The translations under genes were made by a program, and so were the position numbers. The notes under the pieces were generated by a model. That model had not been told where the DNA came from. It saw nothing but the letters and a program-made list of their open reading frames with translations, and did not search any database. DNA of 64,000 nt from Atrichornis clamosus (taxonomy: Eukaryota; Chordata; Aves; Passeriformes; Menuridae), in NCBI GenBank assembly GCA_013400975.1, contig WBMZ01010242.1, forward strand, positions 1-64,000. The letters run 5' to 3'. Numbering within the stretch: the first letter of the stretch is position 1; each line of letters starts with the position of its first letter. Below are positions 47,772 to 60,221 of the stretch, in pieces.

Positions 47772-48975
47772 AAAAGAGCACAAGAGTGCATGAGAAGCAC
47801 TAATATGTCATAATACCATTCATGAGTTGGACTGAACAAATATACTTTTGAAATGGTACACTAGTGAAGAATCCTTGTAATGCCTTTGATGAGGGTGTTC
47901 TATTTAAACAAAACCTTCTGCAAGACAATTTCATATATGACATTTTTACAATACATTTTACCTGATGATTCCAGTTCCAGATCTAATGTGTTTAGGAAAC
48001 TAGTTATTAACAAGTATTAGACTAAGAAAGAATACTTTTGTTTTGAAGGTAACAATACAGAGGAACAAATGTATTTGGAAAAGCCATGCTCTTGACCTTA
48101 AGGAGGCCAAAAGACCCACAACATAGGAACACAAAATGCATTGGTTTTGTTTGTTTTGGACCCCAGGAGTTTATCTAGTGATTGTTTTTTGATTCAGTAT
48201 TTGTAGGCTGATTCTCTATAGTTCACTGGAGAAATAATTGCCAAGGGTTCTATTTTCTTAATGGAGAGATAAGTGCATGAAGGCATAATTTAAGTGAGTC
48301 AAAATACACACAAAAGTTACTTCTACAGAATTCATCAGGTTTGTTTGATTCTTAGCTATAATATGTCATTAAGGAGGTTTATACTGAAGTTTTGGAATAC
48401 TGTTAAAACTGATGGTGCTAGATATTTTGCAAATGACAAAAAATTGTCTGACACCAAAAATTATGCACATTGATGGTTGATGAATTTTTTTAATTTTTAA
48501 TTCTGTCTATGTTTAGAGAGTTGGACTAGACACTTGTCTGCTTATATCCTTCTAATAGATTTTTGGAGAGCATTTTTTGTCTTCAGTTTTACACCGTCAT
48601 ATATGAAAACTTGATTTCATGTGAAACGTAAGTTAAGCACCACATATTTCAAGAAAGCAGTTGTCTCTTTTTTGAAGAATTAAGTTGTGCCAATAAAAAA
48701 AGTATAACTCAGGCTTTCATCTTTAGATTCACTTTCTCAGGTAAAGTAAGCACAGTTTAACAGAAGTTTTTACTCACATTGGATCATAAATTAAACAGGC
48801 AAACAGAGAACATACTCAGGTACTGCCGATATTTTATTCATGACTCTACAGGTTAATGAATCGCATAATTTACTGTGTTTATTAGTAACTTCATTATGAT
48901 TGTGTTTATTTAATTAGTTGCCTAAATGTAGCACATCTAAGTGTCCTTCAACAACACTAAAACAGAGTTTTAATT
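47772..48975. other. AT-rich DNA, no gene seen
   Basis: Unique sequence. The stretch 48830-48965 has clustered homeodomain-like cores (GGTTAATGAATCG, TTTAATTAGTTG) and could be conserved non-coding DNA, but this cannot be shown from one sequence. Confidence 0.55.
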
Positions 48976-49137
48976 TTGTGGACTCTCCATCCCTTGAGGT
49001 GTTCAAGACCAGGCTGGATGGGGATCTGAACAACCTTGTCTAGAGAAAGGTGACCATGCCCATGGCAGAGGGGTTAGAAGTGGATGATCTTTAAGATCTC
49101 TTCAAACTCAGGCCATTCTATGGTTCTGTGACTCTAT
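48976..49137 (+). mobile_element. CR1 LINE 3' end fragment, + orientation
   Basis: The stretch TGGACTCTCCATCCCTTGAG, GTGTTCAAGACCAGGCTGGA, GGGGTTAGAAGTGGATGATC and CCATTCTATGGTTCTGTGAC is the canonical CR1 3' terminus in plus orientation, ending in degenerate ATTCTATG repeats. It is 5'-truncated to about 160 bp and has no coding capacity. Confidence 0.93.
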
Positions 49138-49884
49138 ATGCTCTTCTACATCTTAAAAATATACCAGGTATAAAAAGTCCACCCTAAGCTCTGTAGGTGA
49201 CAATGGTTCAACTTTAATGTAAAAGTTAAGTGTTTCCTCCAGCTTTCTCTCCTTGTTTTGTTCAATGATTTGCTGAAAGCTGCCAGTAGAGGTTATCAGC
49301 ATCCTGAAAGTAGGAGGGGAAAGTCAGATGGCAGGGCAGGAAGGAAAAAAGGAATTGTAAATGCTTTTCTTCAAAGACAGTTGACAGAGAACTTTGATCT
49401 AGTTTATACATAAATGGAGCTTTGAAGAGCTTAGATATTCCCTACCTAATTGGGTGCCAAAGTTCATTATTATGCTCACAGTCACTGACTATTCCAAAAT
49501 TTGATATTTTTTTTCTAACATTGATTTTTATCTAAAAAGTGCTGCAATGACTTTCCCAGAGGCAAGTTCCACCTTCTGGAGTACAAAGCATTATTTTTGA
49601 TTTCTCAAAGTAGTAGAGTACAGTATTTTTTTCTTTTTGTCATTGTAAGCTTTGGGTTTGTTTTTTTAGGTTGTTTTTTTTTTTTTTCTCTAGTGAGATA
49701 TCATTTGAATTATATTTTAAGACTGGAATGCAAGGGGAACTACTCAGATATTATTGTGTTTGCAATGTATTTTCCTGCTGAAAAAGTGAGGTGGTAAGTT
49801 TTAGCTCACAGTGTCTGCTGTTGAACAGGACTTCAGTTCTGCTAAAATTGAATTAAATTGAAATTTTAAAAGAATAGCTTGTTG
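49138..49884. other. AT-rich DNA, no gene seen
   Basis: Unique sequence with T-rich runs near 49660-49690. No exon or repeat recognised. Confidence 0.6.
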
Positions 49885-50110
49885 TTTTGGGTGTCTCTCA
49901 TCCAGCGCCTGCAGGGAAATACCATCTCCTCTGTGCTCTCTTCCACAGGCTGCAGGAGAATCTCTGCACTGCCTAGAGCACTTCCTCCCCTCCCCACGCC
50001 TTTGCTGACCTTGGTGTCCACACCGTTTTTTCTCAGACTTATTTTACCTCTCTGCTTGACTTTCTGGCACTTTTGCCTCTTCTTAAATATGTTCTTACAG
50101 AGAGGTTTTT
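49885..50110 (-). mobile_element. LTR fragment of an avian endogenous retrovirus, - orientation
   Basis: On the plus strand, GGCTGCAGGAGAATCTCTGC, TAGAGCACTTCCTCCCCTCC, TTTGCTGACCTTGGTGTC and TTCTTAAATATGTTCTTACA are the reverse complement of part of a long avian ERV LTR. The terminal sequences are absent, so this is an internal piece of one LTR. A 167-codon plus-strand frame (49879-50382) runs across it and into pyrimidine-rich DNA. It is antisense to the element and rich in Leu, Phe and Ser, so it is not treated as a gene. Confidence 0.75.
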
Positions 50111-50930
50111 TTCTCAGCTCCTTTGGGAGCTGCTTTTTAGTTTGCAGCCTTACAACTAAAATTATTTTCCTTGTCTTTGTTGTTTCCTGGGGTTGTTTTG
50201 GAGGTATTTTTTACATCATTCTATTCATTACTTATTCTTCAGCCCCCATGATATTGTCCCATTCTGTTCATCAGAAACTATTTTTCTTAATCGGTTCTTG
50301 CTATATCGTCTTTCCTTTGATCTCGTCAGTTAAAATCCAAATGTGTTTCCCATATTCACCTTTTGAATTGACCTATCTGTGATAGGTGATTGATCATCTG
50401 TGCATTTTATTGCATCAAAAATAATGTCTTCCTTTCAAATGTGTTTTTTCTTATATCTCTGTGAGGTAGGATATTCTCTGGAATACCCTACTTGCTAACT
50501 CCCATGTTTAGTGTGTTGCCTCTCCGTGACATCATAAAAAATGTACTTCCAAACTGAATGTATGGAGACAGAAGAGGAAGAAAGCCTCCAAAATCTATTC
50601 AATAAAGATGTCTGCATAACCCTATGTTTATTTACAGTATTTCTTAATCTTACATTTTGATGTGTATTTGTCCTCACCACATAACAACATATTCAAAACG
50701 GCAAATATAAGTAATTTACTCAAATTCAGACAACACTAGAATAATAATCTTTTCAATTTCTTATTTTGAACCAAGAAAGCTGCTGTTATCTTATGGACTC
50801 ATGCATTTTTTGGAAACATGTAAACAAATTAATTCAGAAAACTTGCTTTTTACCCTAAAGTAAATATCAATGGTTGTGTAAGGAAACTTGTATTCAGGGT
50901 AAATGAGTAAACAATCCCATTTCAAAACTA
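50111..50930. other. AT-rich DNA, no gene seen
   Basis: Pyrimidine-rich at first, then ordinary AT-rich sequence. No gene or repeat recognised. Confidence 0.6.
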
Positions 50931-51245
50931 CTCATTTGTGGTTGTGATTAATTAGTGTGAGTAGTAATGAGGTATCTGAACTAAGAGTACCAATAATTAA
51001 ATTGATTGCATGAATTTGCGGATTAATAAAATCCAATTATTCTCACACGTAATTTGCAAAAATTTTATTTGTATCTCCTTTATAATATGTTTGCTAATGC
51101 CATCAGAAAATAAACAAAACAAGCTAATTGTAAATTAATATGAAGTTCAATTAAACCTCCAAACCCTGCCAAGCCAGCTTTGTGTACAGATTAGTTCAAA
51201 GTCCTTATTTATCCATGAATGCACTCATAGCTAATGGACACAACA
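50931..51245. promoter_or_regulatory. Possible conserved non-coding element (inference from motif texture)
   Basis: The segment is free of simple repeats and packed with homeodomain or POU-type cores: GATTAATTAGTG, CAATAATTAAATTG, TTGCATGAATTTGC, GGATTAATAAAATCCAATTA, GCTAATTGTAAATTAAT. This density and spacing resembles known vertebrate developmental enhancers in gene deserts. No conservation data are available here, so the call rests on texture only and may be an effect of AT-rich composition. Confidence 0.25.
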
Positions 51246-54200
51246 ATACTCATTTGTGAGTGGGTGATATGGAGAAATTGGAACAGCATCTTTCATGTCT
51301 GTGGAGACAACTAGGTTTCTGGGTTTTGTAATAGTTGAGATCATAGAATTTTATGAGGAATAATAGTTCCATTAATTGAATACATAAGATTGATTCCCAG
51401 GTGCTGAAGACAGTTTACGAGGTTCCAAGAAAGCACGGGATTTTTAAAAAATTTTCATTTCAGCAAGATTAAATTGATTCTACTTTGTTTTTGCCAACAG
51501 ATTCTGTTTTGTTAATCACCACTGGAGAATAAGATGAGAATGATCAAGAAATGTTTATAACAAGAGTAGTCTGAACTAGAATGAAAACATATCTCAAAAA
51601 TGTAGATATGGAAGACAAAAAATAATGTAGTCATACTTAGCTCTCTGACTATCTGAAGATAATGAAGGAGAAGGAGGAGGACGTGATGGTAAGTTCTATT
51701 AAAGAAATATCTATTCAGGAAAGAGGTGAATAACTTGTTTGGGTTTTTTTTCTAAACAACTACAAGAATTATTCACAAAATAGGATCTGGTAATAATAAG
51801 AACCTTTAATTATGGAATATCTTAACAAGACAAGGTTCAGATAACTAGCAATAGTTTTGTAAATTCTTGGGATCGACATTATCATAAGCTGTAGAAAATT
51901 ATCAAAAGATGAACTATTTTACATTCAATTTTGATCAAAAGTGCTGGAATAATGGTAGAAATTATTTTCCATTGTGTTTTCAATATTAATGCAAGAAAGA
52001 AGCATTAGTGAAATGAAGACAATGGTGAAAAAGTCAACCTCAAAGACCTGAGGAAACTCATTGTTAGGGGTGCAGGAGACTTTTGTAAGGGGTAAATTGT
52101 TGTAGCAGACCTGACAGACATTGAAAGGGACCATATTATTTCAACAATGGCAAACTGTCCCACATTAGGAGAAAGACAAGAATCTTAGTCAGAAATCAAT
52201 AAGGCTGTATTAGGAAATCTTGAGCTTTCGAAACTTGAAGTTTGATAAAACACAAAATAAAAGGGAAAACAGGATTCAAAGAAGTAACTCAGGTGTATAG
52301 GAAGGAAATAATTAAAAAAAACCCCAGCTTATAAGACATGAATTTACATCCAAGAAAGGATTTAGAAAAATAAGATGTATAGAAAATAAAGACAATATGT
52401 CTATTCCTAGGTGGGAGGATATAATTACTGATGAAGAAAGGGGTTAAAATATTCAACTCTTTCTTAGCTTCAGTCCTGTCAAAATATGTCAATTTTAATC
52501 ACATAATAAATGGAATTAGTTTTAGCAGAATACTAAAGGATGAAAATGCTTATTGTTTTTCTTAACTTATTTGAAACTCAAGTTTTATTAACCACTACCA
52601 AGAAAAAATGCAACAACCCGATTACAGCAAGAAAGGATCTTCTACTATGCAGTTTTATGGTAAATTTCATTGTAAAAAAGAAAAAACCCTTTTTATTTGC
52701 TTTCTAACAGACTAACATTTATGTCTTATTTGAGAGTATCCAGTCATAGTGTACACTATTATAAACTGAATTAGGAGTTACCATTTTTTACACATCAGAT
52801 AAAATGACTATTAATACTTGATTCTTTTGTAGGTGGCAAACCATAAGGGGCACTATGTTACCTTTTAAACAAGAAGTATCTAAATACAGTCCATTCTCTG
52901 AAAATGTTTACTTTTATACATTTGGCAAGTTCGTTGCACTTGTATGAATAAATACATATAAGTATAAAAGTTAGTGCTGAATAAAAAAAGAGTGAAGAGT
53001 GAAGGAAAAAAGAAATGTCACCTTTTTTGAGAGGAAAAATGTAAAGACTAACTATACACAGGGGGTTTTGCAGGCATTAGATAGCAAAGCCCGTTCAGGA
53101 TCTTTTGGGTTTTTTAAAAGTATTTTAAGTCTGCATGAAATATCTATGATATTGATTAAAAATACAAGTATCTGTTCTAAAAATCTGCATGTCCAAACTG
53201 TTTGAGACTGTTCTCAATGAACTGTGATGAACAATAACAATCACAGATATTTTGGTCTGTTCTTGCTTTGTCTACTACTTTATTAATCCATAGATAATAT
53301 ACCATGATTTTGGTGTTTTGCCACTGCTGCTGTTCAAATAAATTAATTCCTTTTTTAGATTTACTTTCTTATATAGAAAAGTAGTGATTTTCTAAAGTTG
53401 TCACAAATGCATAAGCCTAATGCCTTCCTGATCACTCAGAGTCCATGGCAAGAAAACCATAATCCTAAATAGAGATTATCTGATACCATGCTAGAAGATA
53501 TTACTGCTGCTAAGTTTAATAAAATAAGATTGACTTACTCTCTTTATCATGACCAAGATCACATTCTTATAACAATCCAAAATGACAGAGTGAAAACTTG
53601 TCTTGAAATGCAGAACTTGTGAGACTCCATCCTCAGTTCAGTAAAATATCCTGCTGAAAGCCATTTGCTCCTCTGCTGCACTCAGAGCACAAACTCTCTT
53701 TTCTGTGTAGTCAGGTTGAAGACACCTTTCCAGCTCTTTAAAACAGACCCCAGCATTATTTGTGTCAGAGAAAGGCTCCTTTCTTCCTGTCTGACCCTAT
53801 GTGTTCAGTAATTGTGATTGTGTCTGAATTCTCCAGAGTCCACAGAAACAACTGTGCTAAAACTCTCAGTTTCTGAAGAAACACTGATTCATGAAACCTT
53901 TTAAAAAAGAAGAAGTATTAATTAGTTAGCTGAAAGACACTATGCAAAGTTCTGCTTTTTGCAGAAACAAGCCATACCTTAATTTGGACTCAGCAAAGCT
54001 GTCTGCTTTGTTTGCCCAAAGAATCTTCCTTTCTCTGTTCTGATTTATTGTAAAAGTTAATAGCCAAGCTGTTCACAATTGGATCCTGTGCTTCTAATTG
54101 TTAAAACCATGATGTCCAAGATGGGTGGATAGCTCTTAAGTTCCATTCAGAACAACAGAAGCACTAACTTGCTATTGCTCTGTTTTACACTTTTATCAGA

Positions 54201-57200
54201 CCTCTAAAAAATGAATGTTCTGCAAGAAAGACTTAAGTCATTAAACTCAGATGGGTAATTTTGCAATCTGGTGAGTACATTTTTCAATTATCTTATTCAG
54301 AAAAACATTACATAACCTCTCCATATTATACATAAGAATTTTCATTTTCTGTACAGAAAGGAAGTAAACAACCTGTGTTACAGAGAAACAGGAAAAATCA
54401 GAGTTCCAGAAGTTCAGTCATTAGATTAGCTTCTAAAAGTTTAAATGACAGACTGTATAGAAATATCATAATCTTTAGCTTCTTGAAATTTCCTGTAACC
54501 TGAAAAATGTCTTGGGAAAGTAGTGAGATAGATTTCTAATTTTGCTTAATTTTCAGTTAAAGCTGAATTTCTCATAGTAAACTTGAGCACAACTTTTAAA
54601 CTTACAGAAAGTAAAAATTAGGTTAATGTAACAAATTGCATGTTGACAATATTCAGCCATCATTTCTCCCTGTTTTTTTTTTTAAGGTTTGCTCAGATGA
54701 GTCATACAGATGCATTCATATGAAGGTTTATTTCCCTAGTGATATATTCTTGTGGAGGCACAAAGATATCTATGCAGCAATCTGTAACCTAGGAAATACT
54801 GATGGGACTTTTGGAACACAGTACATCTGAAATAGGGAGAGTTTATCACATGTTGTCATGAATTTGGCAAATTCTTGGTCTTCCATTTGAATGTGGTTGA
54901 AATCACTCATAAGGGTGTATGATAAACAAGTAGTTATTCAAAAGCTCCAAACATTTCCTTTTATTTATCTATTATTTTTTGCTTACTAAATGGAAACTGC
55001 CACAGAAATTTAGCATTTTATTAATTTTAAAAACTGTACAATTCCTCTACTATACTCTCAGGTTGGCTACATATGCACAAATTCTTTCTCCCCATGCTGG
55101 AACCACCATATTTCCAATAGTTCTTTAAAGCTGTTATAGTTGTATAAAGCCAAGGTTTATCAGTTATAATTCATGAAGTTTTTCTAGAGTGCTATGTCAA
55201 GAATGCAGAGTGTCAAGCAGAAAAGTTTAAAGAAAACAGAGTTTTAGAACAGTATGCTTTTTTTTAGTAAAGGAAACAAAAGATAATATACCAAAGATTA
55301 AAATATTCTTTTTCTACTAAAATCCTGTCCTTACACTTTTTTGTCACTCTTCTGTTTCCATTTGGTGAGCTATGAACATCGAAAATAACATGATAATTGC
55401 AGCACACCAACTATCAGCTCCTCTTCAATTCTAAAATCAAGTTGCGAGCTTTTATCTTCAAGATCCCACTAAGACCAGCTCCATTGTGAAAAGTAGGTGG
55501 TGTTTAAGCATTATAATAAACCTGCTTTGTAGTTAGGTTTTAACCAGAGTTCTCATCTAAGTAAACTCAATGGTACTCTGGTGTTGGTTTACTGCTGTAA
55601 CAATAAAATATAACATCATACACATATATAAGTAAGCAATTTCAGCTGAATTTTCCACTGATATCCAGAGTAGGAATACAGGATGTATCGTATGGCTTTT
55701 TGACAGAGGCCTCATATAATCCCATTCTGCACCGCTTATTGTATCATCATCTGCAGTGAAATGTGACTTTTAACTAAAGTTAGTCCATGACTTAGATCAC
55801 CCTTTTCCACTAAGACCTGAGCAGATGAGCCATTTGACATTTTTATTGAAGATGTTTAAAATAATACGATTTTATATTCTCTAGCCAATATACTTAGTGT
55901 CTCAAATAACCTTATCTCCTCTCCCTCCCTTTCCTCTCACTCTCTCACTCCCAAGCCTGCTGCTTATTTTTATTTACTTATTTACACACACACAGACTTG
56001 ATGTTCCATAGAGCAGGGTCCTGCAGGTCTTTCATTTGGAGTTGCATTGCAATAAAATGTTCCATATTGCATGTTTTATTTTCTTCATTCATTCGAGGAA
56101 TTCACAAGGTCTAACGAAAAAATTTACTGTGATGTTTTGATGTTAGACCAAATAACAGGAGAGAGAAAACATTAGCTTCTAACCACAACAGTGTTAACGT
56201 ATTGATTTCTTCCCGGTTTTCCTACTGAACAGGTTAAATGGACTTATAATTTTCTCTATGTGTTTTTAAAGTGCATTTGCAAATTGTGGAATTGCAGTTG
56301 TGGAATGCTGGTGCCTCTAAATTTTTTTAATAGCCCATGATGAGAGACAGTTTCTATCAAGGTCTGAATAACCCTTGGAGAAGCTTTCCGTTGTTTAATG
56401 AACATAGAAGAAGACTAGAAAAACTAGTGTTCATATGATGAAATTAGCTACCCATATTTTTTGTAATTTTTTTTTTCATTTGGGTCAAGCCAGAACATCT
56501 TATTTTTAAGTGACTATAGTAAAATCATATTTCAAACAGGTAGATGCTCATGCCCGGACTCTCTAGTCCACTAAAAAATTACATATTAAGAAATCTAGAT
56601 CATATTCACTTGTCTACACCAGAGTCTCACAGCTCCTGATGCAGAAAACAGAGTAGATTCAGTTACCTGCTTTCCTAGCTGTAAAACGAAAGTGGGAATC
56701 AATGTTGCTCTTATACCACTGGGGAATTTGGTCATTGAGTTCAGTTTTTATTGTGAGCTTCATTTTTCCTGCTGATCTGATTTTTTTGTCAGCTCAAAAG
56801 CTTTGAAAGTGTCACGCTGGAGCATACTGATCCAACACTCAAAATAATAATTTTAGTTGCAGTTGAAAATCTTCAGTTGTTCAGACAAAAACTATTTCAA
56901 TCACCTTACAGTGACGTATTTAGGCTACTAACTCATTGATCAAAAAGTCTCAAACCAAACAAAACACAGACAAGAAGCCCTCTAAGACAGCTGTAATTCT
57001 AATGTCTAAATGAAATCACAGCAGTACAAGGTTTGAGAAAATTGTTGTCTGCAATGTATGAGTTATTGTTAAGGGAGGCCAGTATTAGAATTTAGATTAG
57101 TGTTATCTTCTTTTGTTAACACTGCAGAACATTTGTCAAGTCATAAACCAGACCCTGACCCTCCTAACAGAGGCTGTTGGCATTTCTACAGTAGCTCAAT

Positions 57201-58078
57201 TAATACCAGTGGGAGCATAACAAGTCAGTTTCTTTTCATTCAGGATAAATTGCTAAAAAAACAGAAAATGTTTTTCTATATTTGAGATGAGATCCACTTC
57301 ATTCTTCTACCTGAAAGTTTCTCTTTTTTTCATAGCTAAGCTTATAAAAGCTTAGAGTGAGTCATGAGGACTTTCTCTGTAAATATTCTGGTTTGGGAAC
57401 ATTTCTCTAGGAACTGCCAGACACTAGTTCTAAACTTTCCTCAATAAGTGCATTAGCAGCGCTTCCCACATGATCACATTTCACTTTCCTTACTGAAAGA
57501 GATGTTCAGTTAAACTGTAGGCATGTAGGACTAAGGTAAATTCACAGGATCCTAACTTACATTTACAACTTGCAGGTTCACAAGGTTATGTAAAGACCCA
57601 AACTCTTAGAGCAATACCTGTCTTCCTCAAGGACGGAAAACTCTCAGCTCTTATTCAGAAATGACATTCCTTCAACATCTCTTGTTTTCATCATGAAAAC
57701 AAACATAATATTAATGTTTTAATACATAGAGTCACTATACAGAACATGTGCTGTAACTACACTGATGTGTTTAGAACCCGTTTCATAGCTTTATGTTTAT
57801 GTCAGTATAACACACTTGACACCAAAGTGAGTATTTCAAACACAACTGTTTACAGAATTTATGACAAGACAAAAGTTAGCAATAAGTTACTAAAAATACA
57901 GCAATGAAAAGAGGAAGACTTTAGTTAGTTGATCTGTCTAGCACTAAGTCTGCAATCCCCAAATCCCCTGTCTGAGATAACAGATTCCTCTAAATCAACA
58001 AGGCAGGAAAGTGTGCAAACATGATGTGCATTACAACACAAGCACATCCTCTCTGCTATCTTCACATCTTATAGAACA
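51246..58078. other. AT-rich DNA, no gene seen
   Basis: Nearly seven kilobases without a recognisable mobile element. A weakly exon-like plus-strand segment begins after a strong T-run acceptor near 54687 and stays open to 54830 but has no recognisable peptide. A short CT-rich and CA-rich patch lies at 55915-55995. Confidence 0.6.
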
Positions 58079-58494
58079 GGGAAGAAGGAAGGAAGGAAGG
58101 ACGGAAGGAAGGAAGGAAGGAAGGAAAGGAAGGAAGGAAGGAAGGAAGGGAAGGAAGGAAGAAAGGAAGGAAGGAAGGAAGGCAGGAAGGAAGGAAGGAA
58201 GGAAGGGAAGGAAGGAAGAAAGGAAGGAAGGAAGGAAGGCAGGAAGGAAGGAAGGAAGGAAGGGAAGGAAGGAAGAAAGGAAGGAAGGAAGGAAGGCAGG
58301 AAGGAAGGAAGGAAGGAAGGGAAGGAAGGAAGAAAGGAAGGAAGGAAGGAAGGCAGGAAGGAAGGAAGGAAGGAAGGGAAGGAAGGAAGAAAGGAAGGAA
58401 GGAAGGAAGGCAGGAAGGAAGGAAGGAAGGAAGGGAAGGAAGGAAGAAAGGAAGGAAGGAAGGAAGGCAGGAAGGAAGGAAGGAAGGAAGGGAA
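58079..58494. repeat. GGAA array with 57-bp higher-order units
   Basis: A 416-bp, almost purely purine tract built from GGAA. From 58161 it resolves into units of exactly 57 bp: GAAA, four GGAA, GGCA, five GGAA, an extra G, three GGAA. GAAA starts at 58161, 58218, 58275, 58332, 58389 and 58446, giving five complete units plus one of 49 bp. The units appear identical by eye. The first 80 bp are a less regular version with an ACGG variant. An A-run (58498-58505) follows almost immediately. Because 57 is divisible by 3, long frames stay open on both strands (191 codons plus; 154 and 148 codons minus). They are artefacts of the repeat. Confidence 0.97.
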
Positions 58495-58505
58495 TAAAAA
58501 AAAAA

Positions 58506-59991
58506 GCTCAAGCACAATACCTGCATTTAATTCTACTTCCAGCCCTCAAAACAGACATTAAAATTAAAACCCTGATGAAACATTGATGTGTTAATGCTAC
58601 TATAAACTATTCCTTACTAGCAGCATGGTCCTTTGTTACATGTCAATAACCTTTCAAAATCAATAAATGCCGGTTGCACTGGTGGAAGTTATATTAAAAT
58701 TTATCTGATGTGTTGCTTTTACATACTGGGAAAGAACTCTGTAGTGTTTCAACAAAATCCCTTCTTTGTTTTCTGTTGAAAAGATATTGGTGTCCACTAC
58801 AGAAGGGAAATCTCGTATCCATCACATTGCCACAGCAAATTATTGTGGGTTAATTCACAGCTGAAAACTTCAGTACAACTTAAACCTGTCATTTTATACT
58901 GAGTTACCCCAAATATGCTCATCTTAAATAAATGGAGTACTGGATAGAAAATAAGCATTTTTTTTCTCATCTAGTCCAGTCCCAATTTCTCTAATAGCAA
59001 GGACAGGGAGATATGACACATAATCTAGCACTAAGAAGTATACTCAAGGTTTTTTCACCCATGGTTCTATAAGGTGATAGGCTTTGCATTCCGTTTTTAG
59101 AGCCCATGAACAAATCATTTGAAAGAATAGCTCAGATCATCTTGATAACTCTTTTACTCCTATGCACAGTAGTTTTCTTTGTTCCCTGGAAAGGATGCAG
59201 CTCAAGCATTTCGTGGTAATTCAGAGATATAGGGTAAGGATGCACCATACAAAAGACTAAGGTATTACTTAAAAAGAGTATTCTAAACTACATTGTTAAT
59301 TACAATCTGACAGCATTTGTCTGTGAAGAGATCACATCCAGTAGTTGTGGTCAAAAAACCCCTTCGACCAGAACAATTTCATGGCTAATCTGTGCCCAAC
59401 TCATGAATTAATTGTACCAAGTTTTAATTAAGCATGACAAGCCTGAAAAATGCCTAGGTATAGTTAACAAGATCAGAAACATGAAGAGACTTGAATCTTG
59501 CATTACTTCTGAATGTAAAGTTATATTAAATTCCTTTGGGTCCCTCTGAAAGGTTTTCATGTATGATCTTCAGCTGAAAGAAAGCAGGACATCTTTCCTG
59601 TCCTTGACTTAATAGCTTACATTTTTTTTTATTATTCCATATAGAAATGTAGCCTGAGTTGACTACAGACTATTCCTTTCCTTATTACCAATTTCTACTT
59701 GGTGTTCTGCCTTCTATTCACTTACTAGTGAAGACAAGTTATAATAAGGTCAATATTTGGAAGTTAAAAATGAGGCTTATTTCTTATTGAAATCAGCAAC
59801 GTAAAGAATATTAGCAGATTTTTGGATACTTAAGGAAAAAAGAAATTGCTTCTTCAGATGCATAGTGGAAAACCTTGTCTTAAGTAGACAAGACTCCAAC
59901 AAGTAAAGACTGACACTGGCAGTTGTTTTATAGCCATTGTTGGTTTTTTTCCTAGAATGAATTGAAATGGATTCATTTTACATTTTGTTTC
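58506..59991. other. AT-rich DNA, no gene seen
   Basis: Unique AT-rich sequence with no recognisable element. Confidence 0.6.
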
Positions 59992-60221
59992 AAGAAGAGA
60001 CTATCAGCACTCAACCCACACACCAAAAAAATCTCTCAAAAAACACCAAATCTTTCATGGGGAAAGAACAACATGGATATAAGCCAGAGGAAAATTTACT
60101 GTCTACCTNAAGAAGAGACGCACTCAACCCACACACCAAAAAAATCTCTCAAAAAACACCAAATCTTTCATGGGGAAAGAACAACATGGATATAAGCCAG
60201 AGGAAAATTTACTGTCTACCT
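59992..60221. repeat. Direct duplication around a single N, probable assembly artefact
   Basis: The 101 bases at 60008-60108 recur exactly at 60121-60221. Ten bases (AAGAAGAGAC) also recur upstream of each copy, at 59992-60001 and 60110-60119, with a small length difference between that decamer and the main repeat. One undetermined base sits at 60109, immediately before the second copy's lead-in. Perfect identity with an N at the junction is what an imperfectly closed contig join would leave. A genuine recent tandem duplication cannot be ruled out. The frames spanning it (59962-60242) simply repeat the same peptide twice. Confidence 0.9.

Noticed and set aside
49879..50382. 167-codon plus-strand open frame
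   Set aside because: Its first half is antisense to a recognised LTR fragment and its second half is T-rich DNA giving Leu/Phe repeats. No family match was seen.
54687..54830. Exon-like plus-strand stretch after a long T-run acceptor
   Set aside because: The acceptor-like T-run is common in this composition. The downstream frame has no recognisable peptide and no donor was needed because it ends in a stop, so evidence is too weak.
57682..57702. Palindrome with 10-bp arms around one base
   Set aside because: Composed of T/A-rich arms, plausible by chance, and has no loop suitable for a miRNA precursor.
58011..58586. 191-codon plus-strand frame and 154/148-codon minus-strand frames
   Set aside because: They are translations of the GGAA array. 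The 57-bp period is a multiple of three and keeps several frames open on both strands. The peptides are pure repeats with no gene context.
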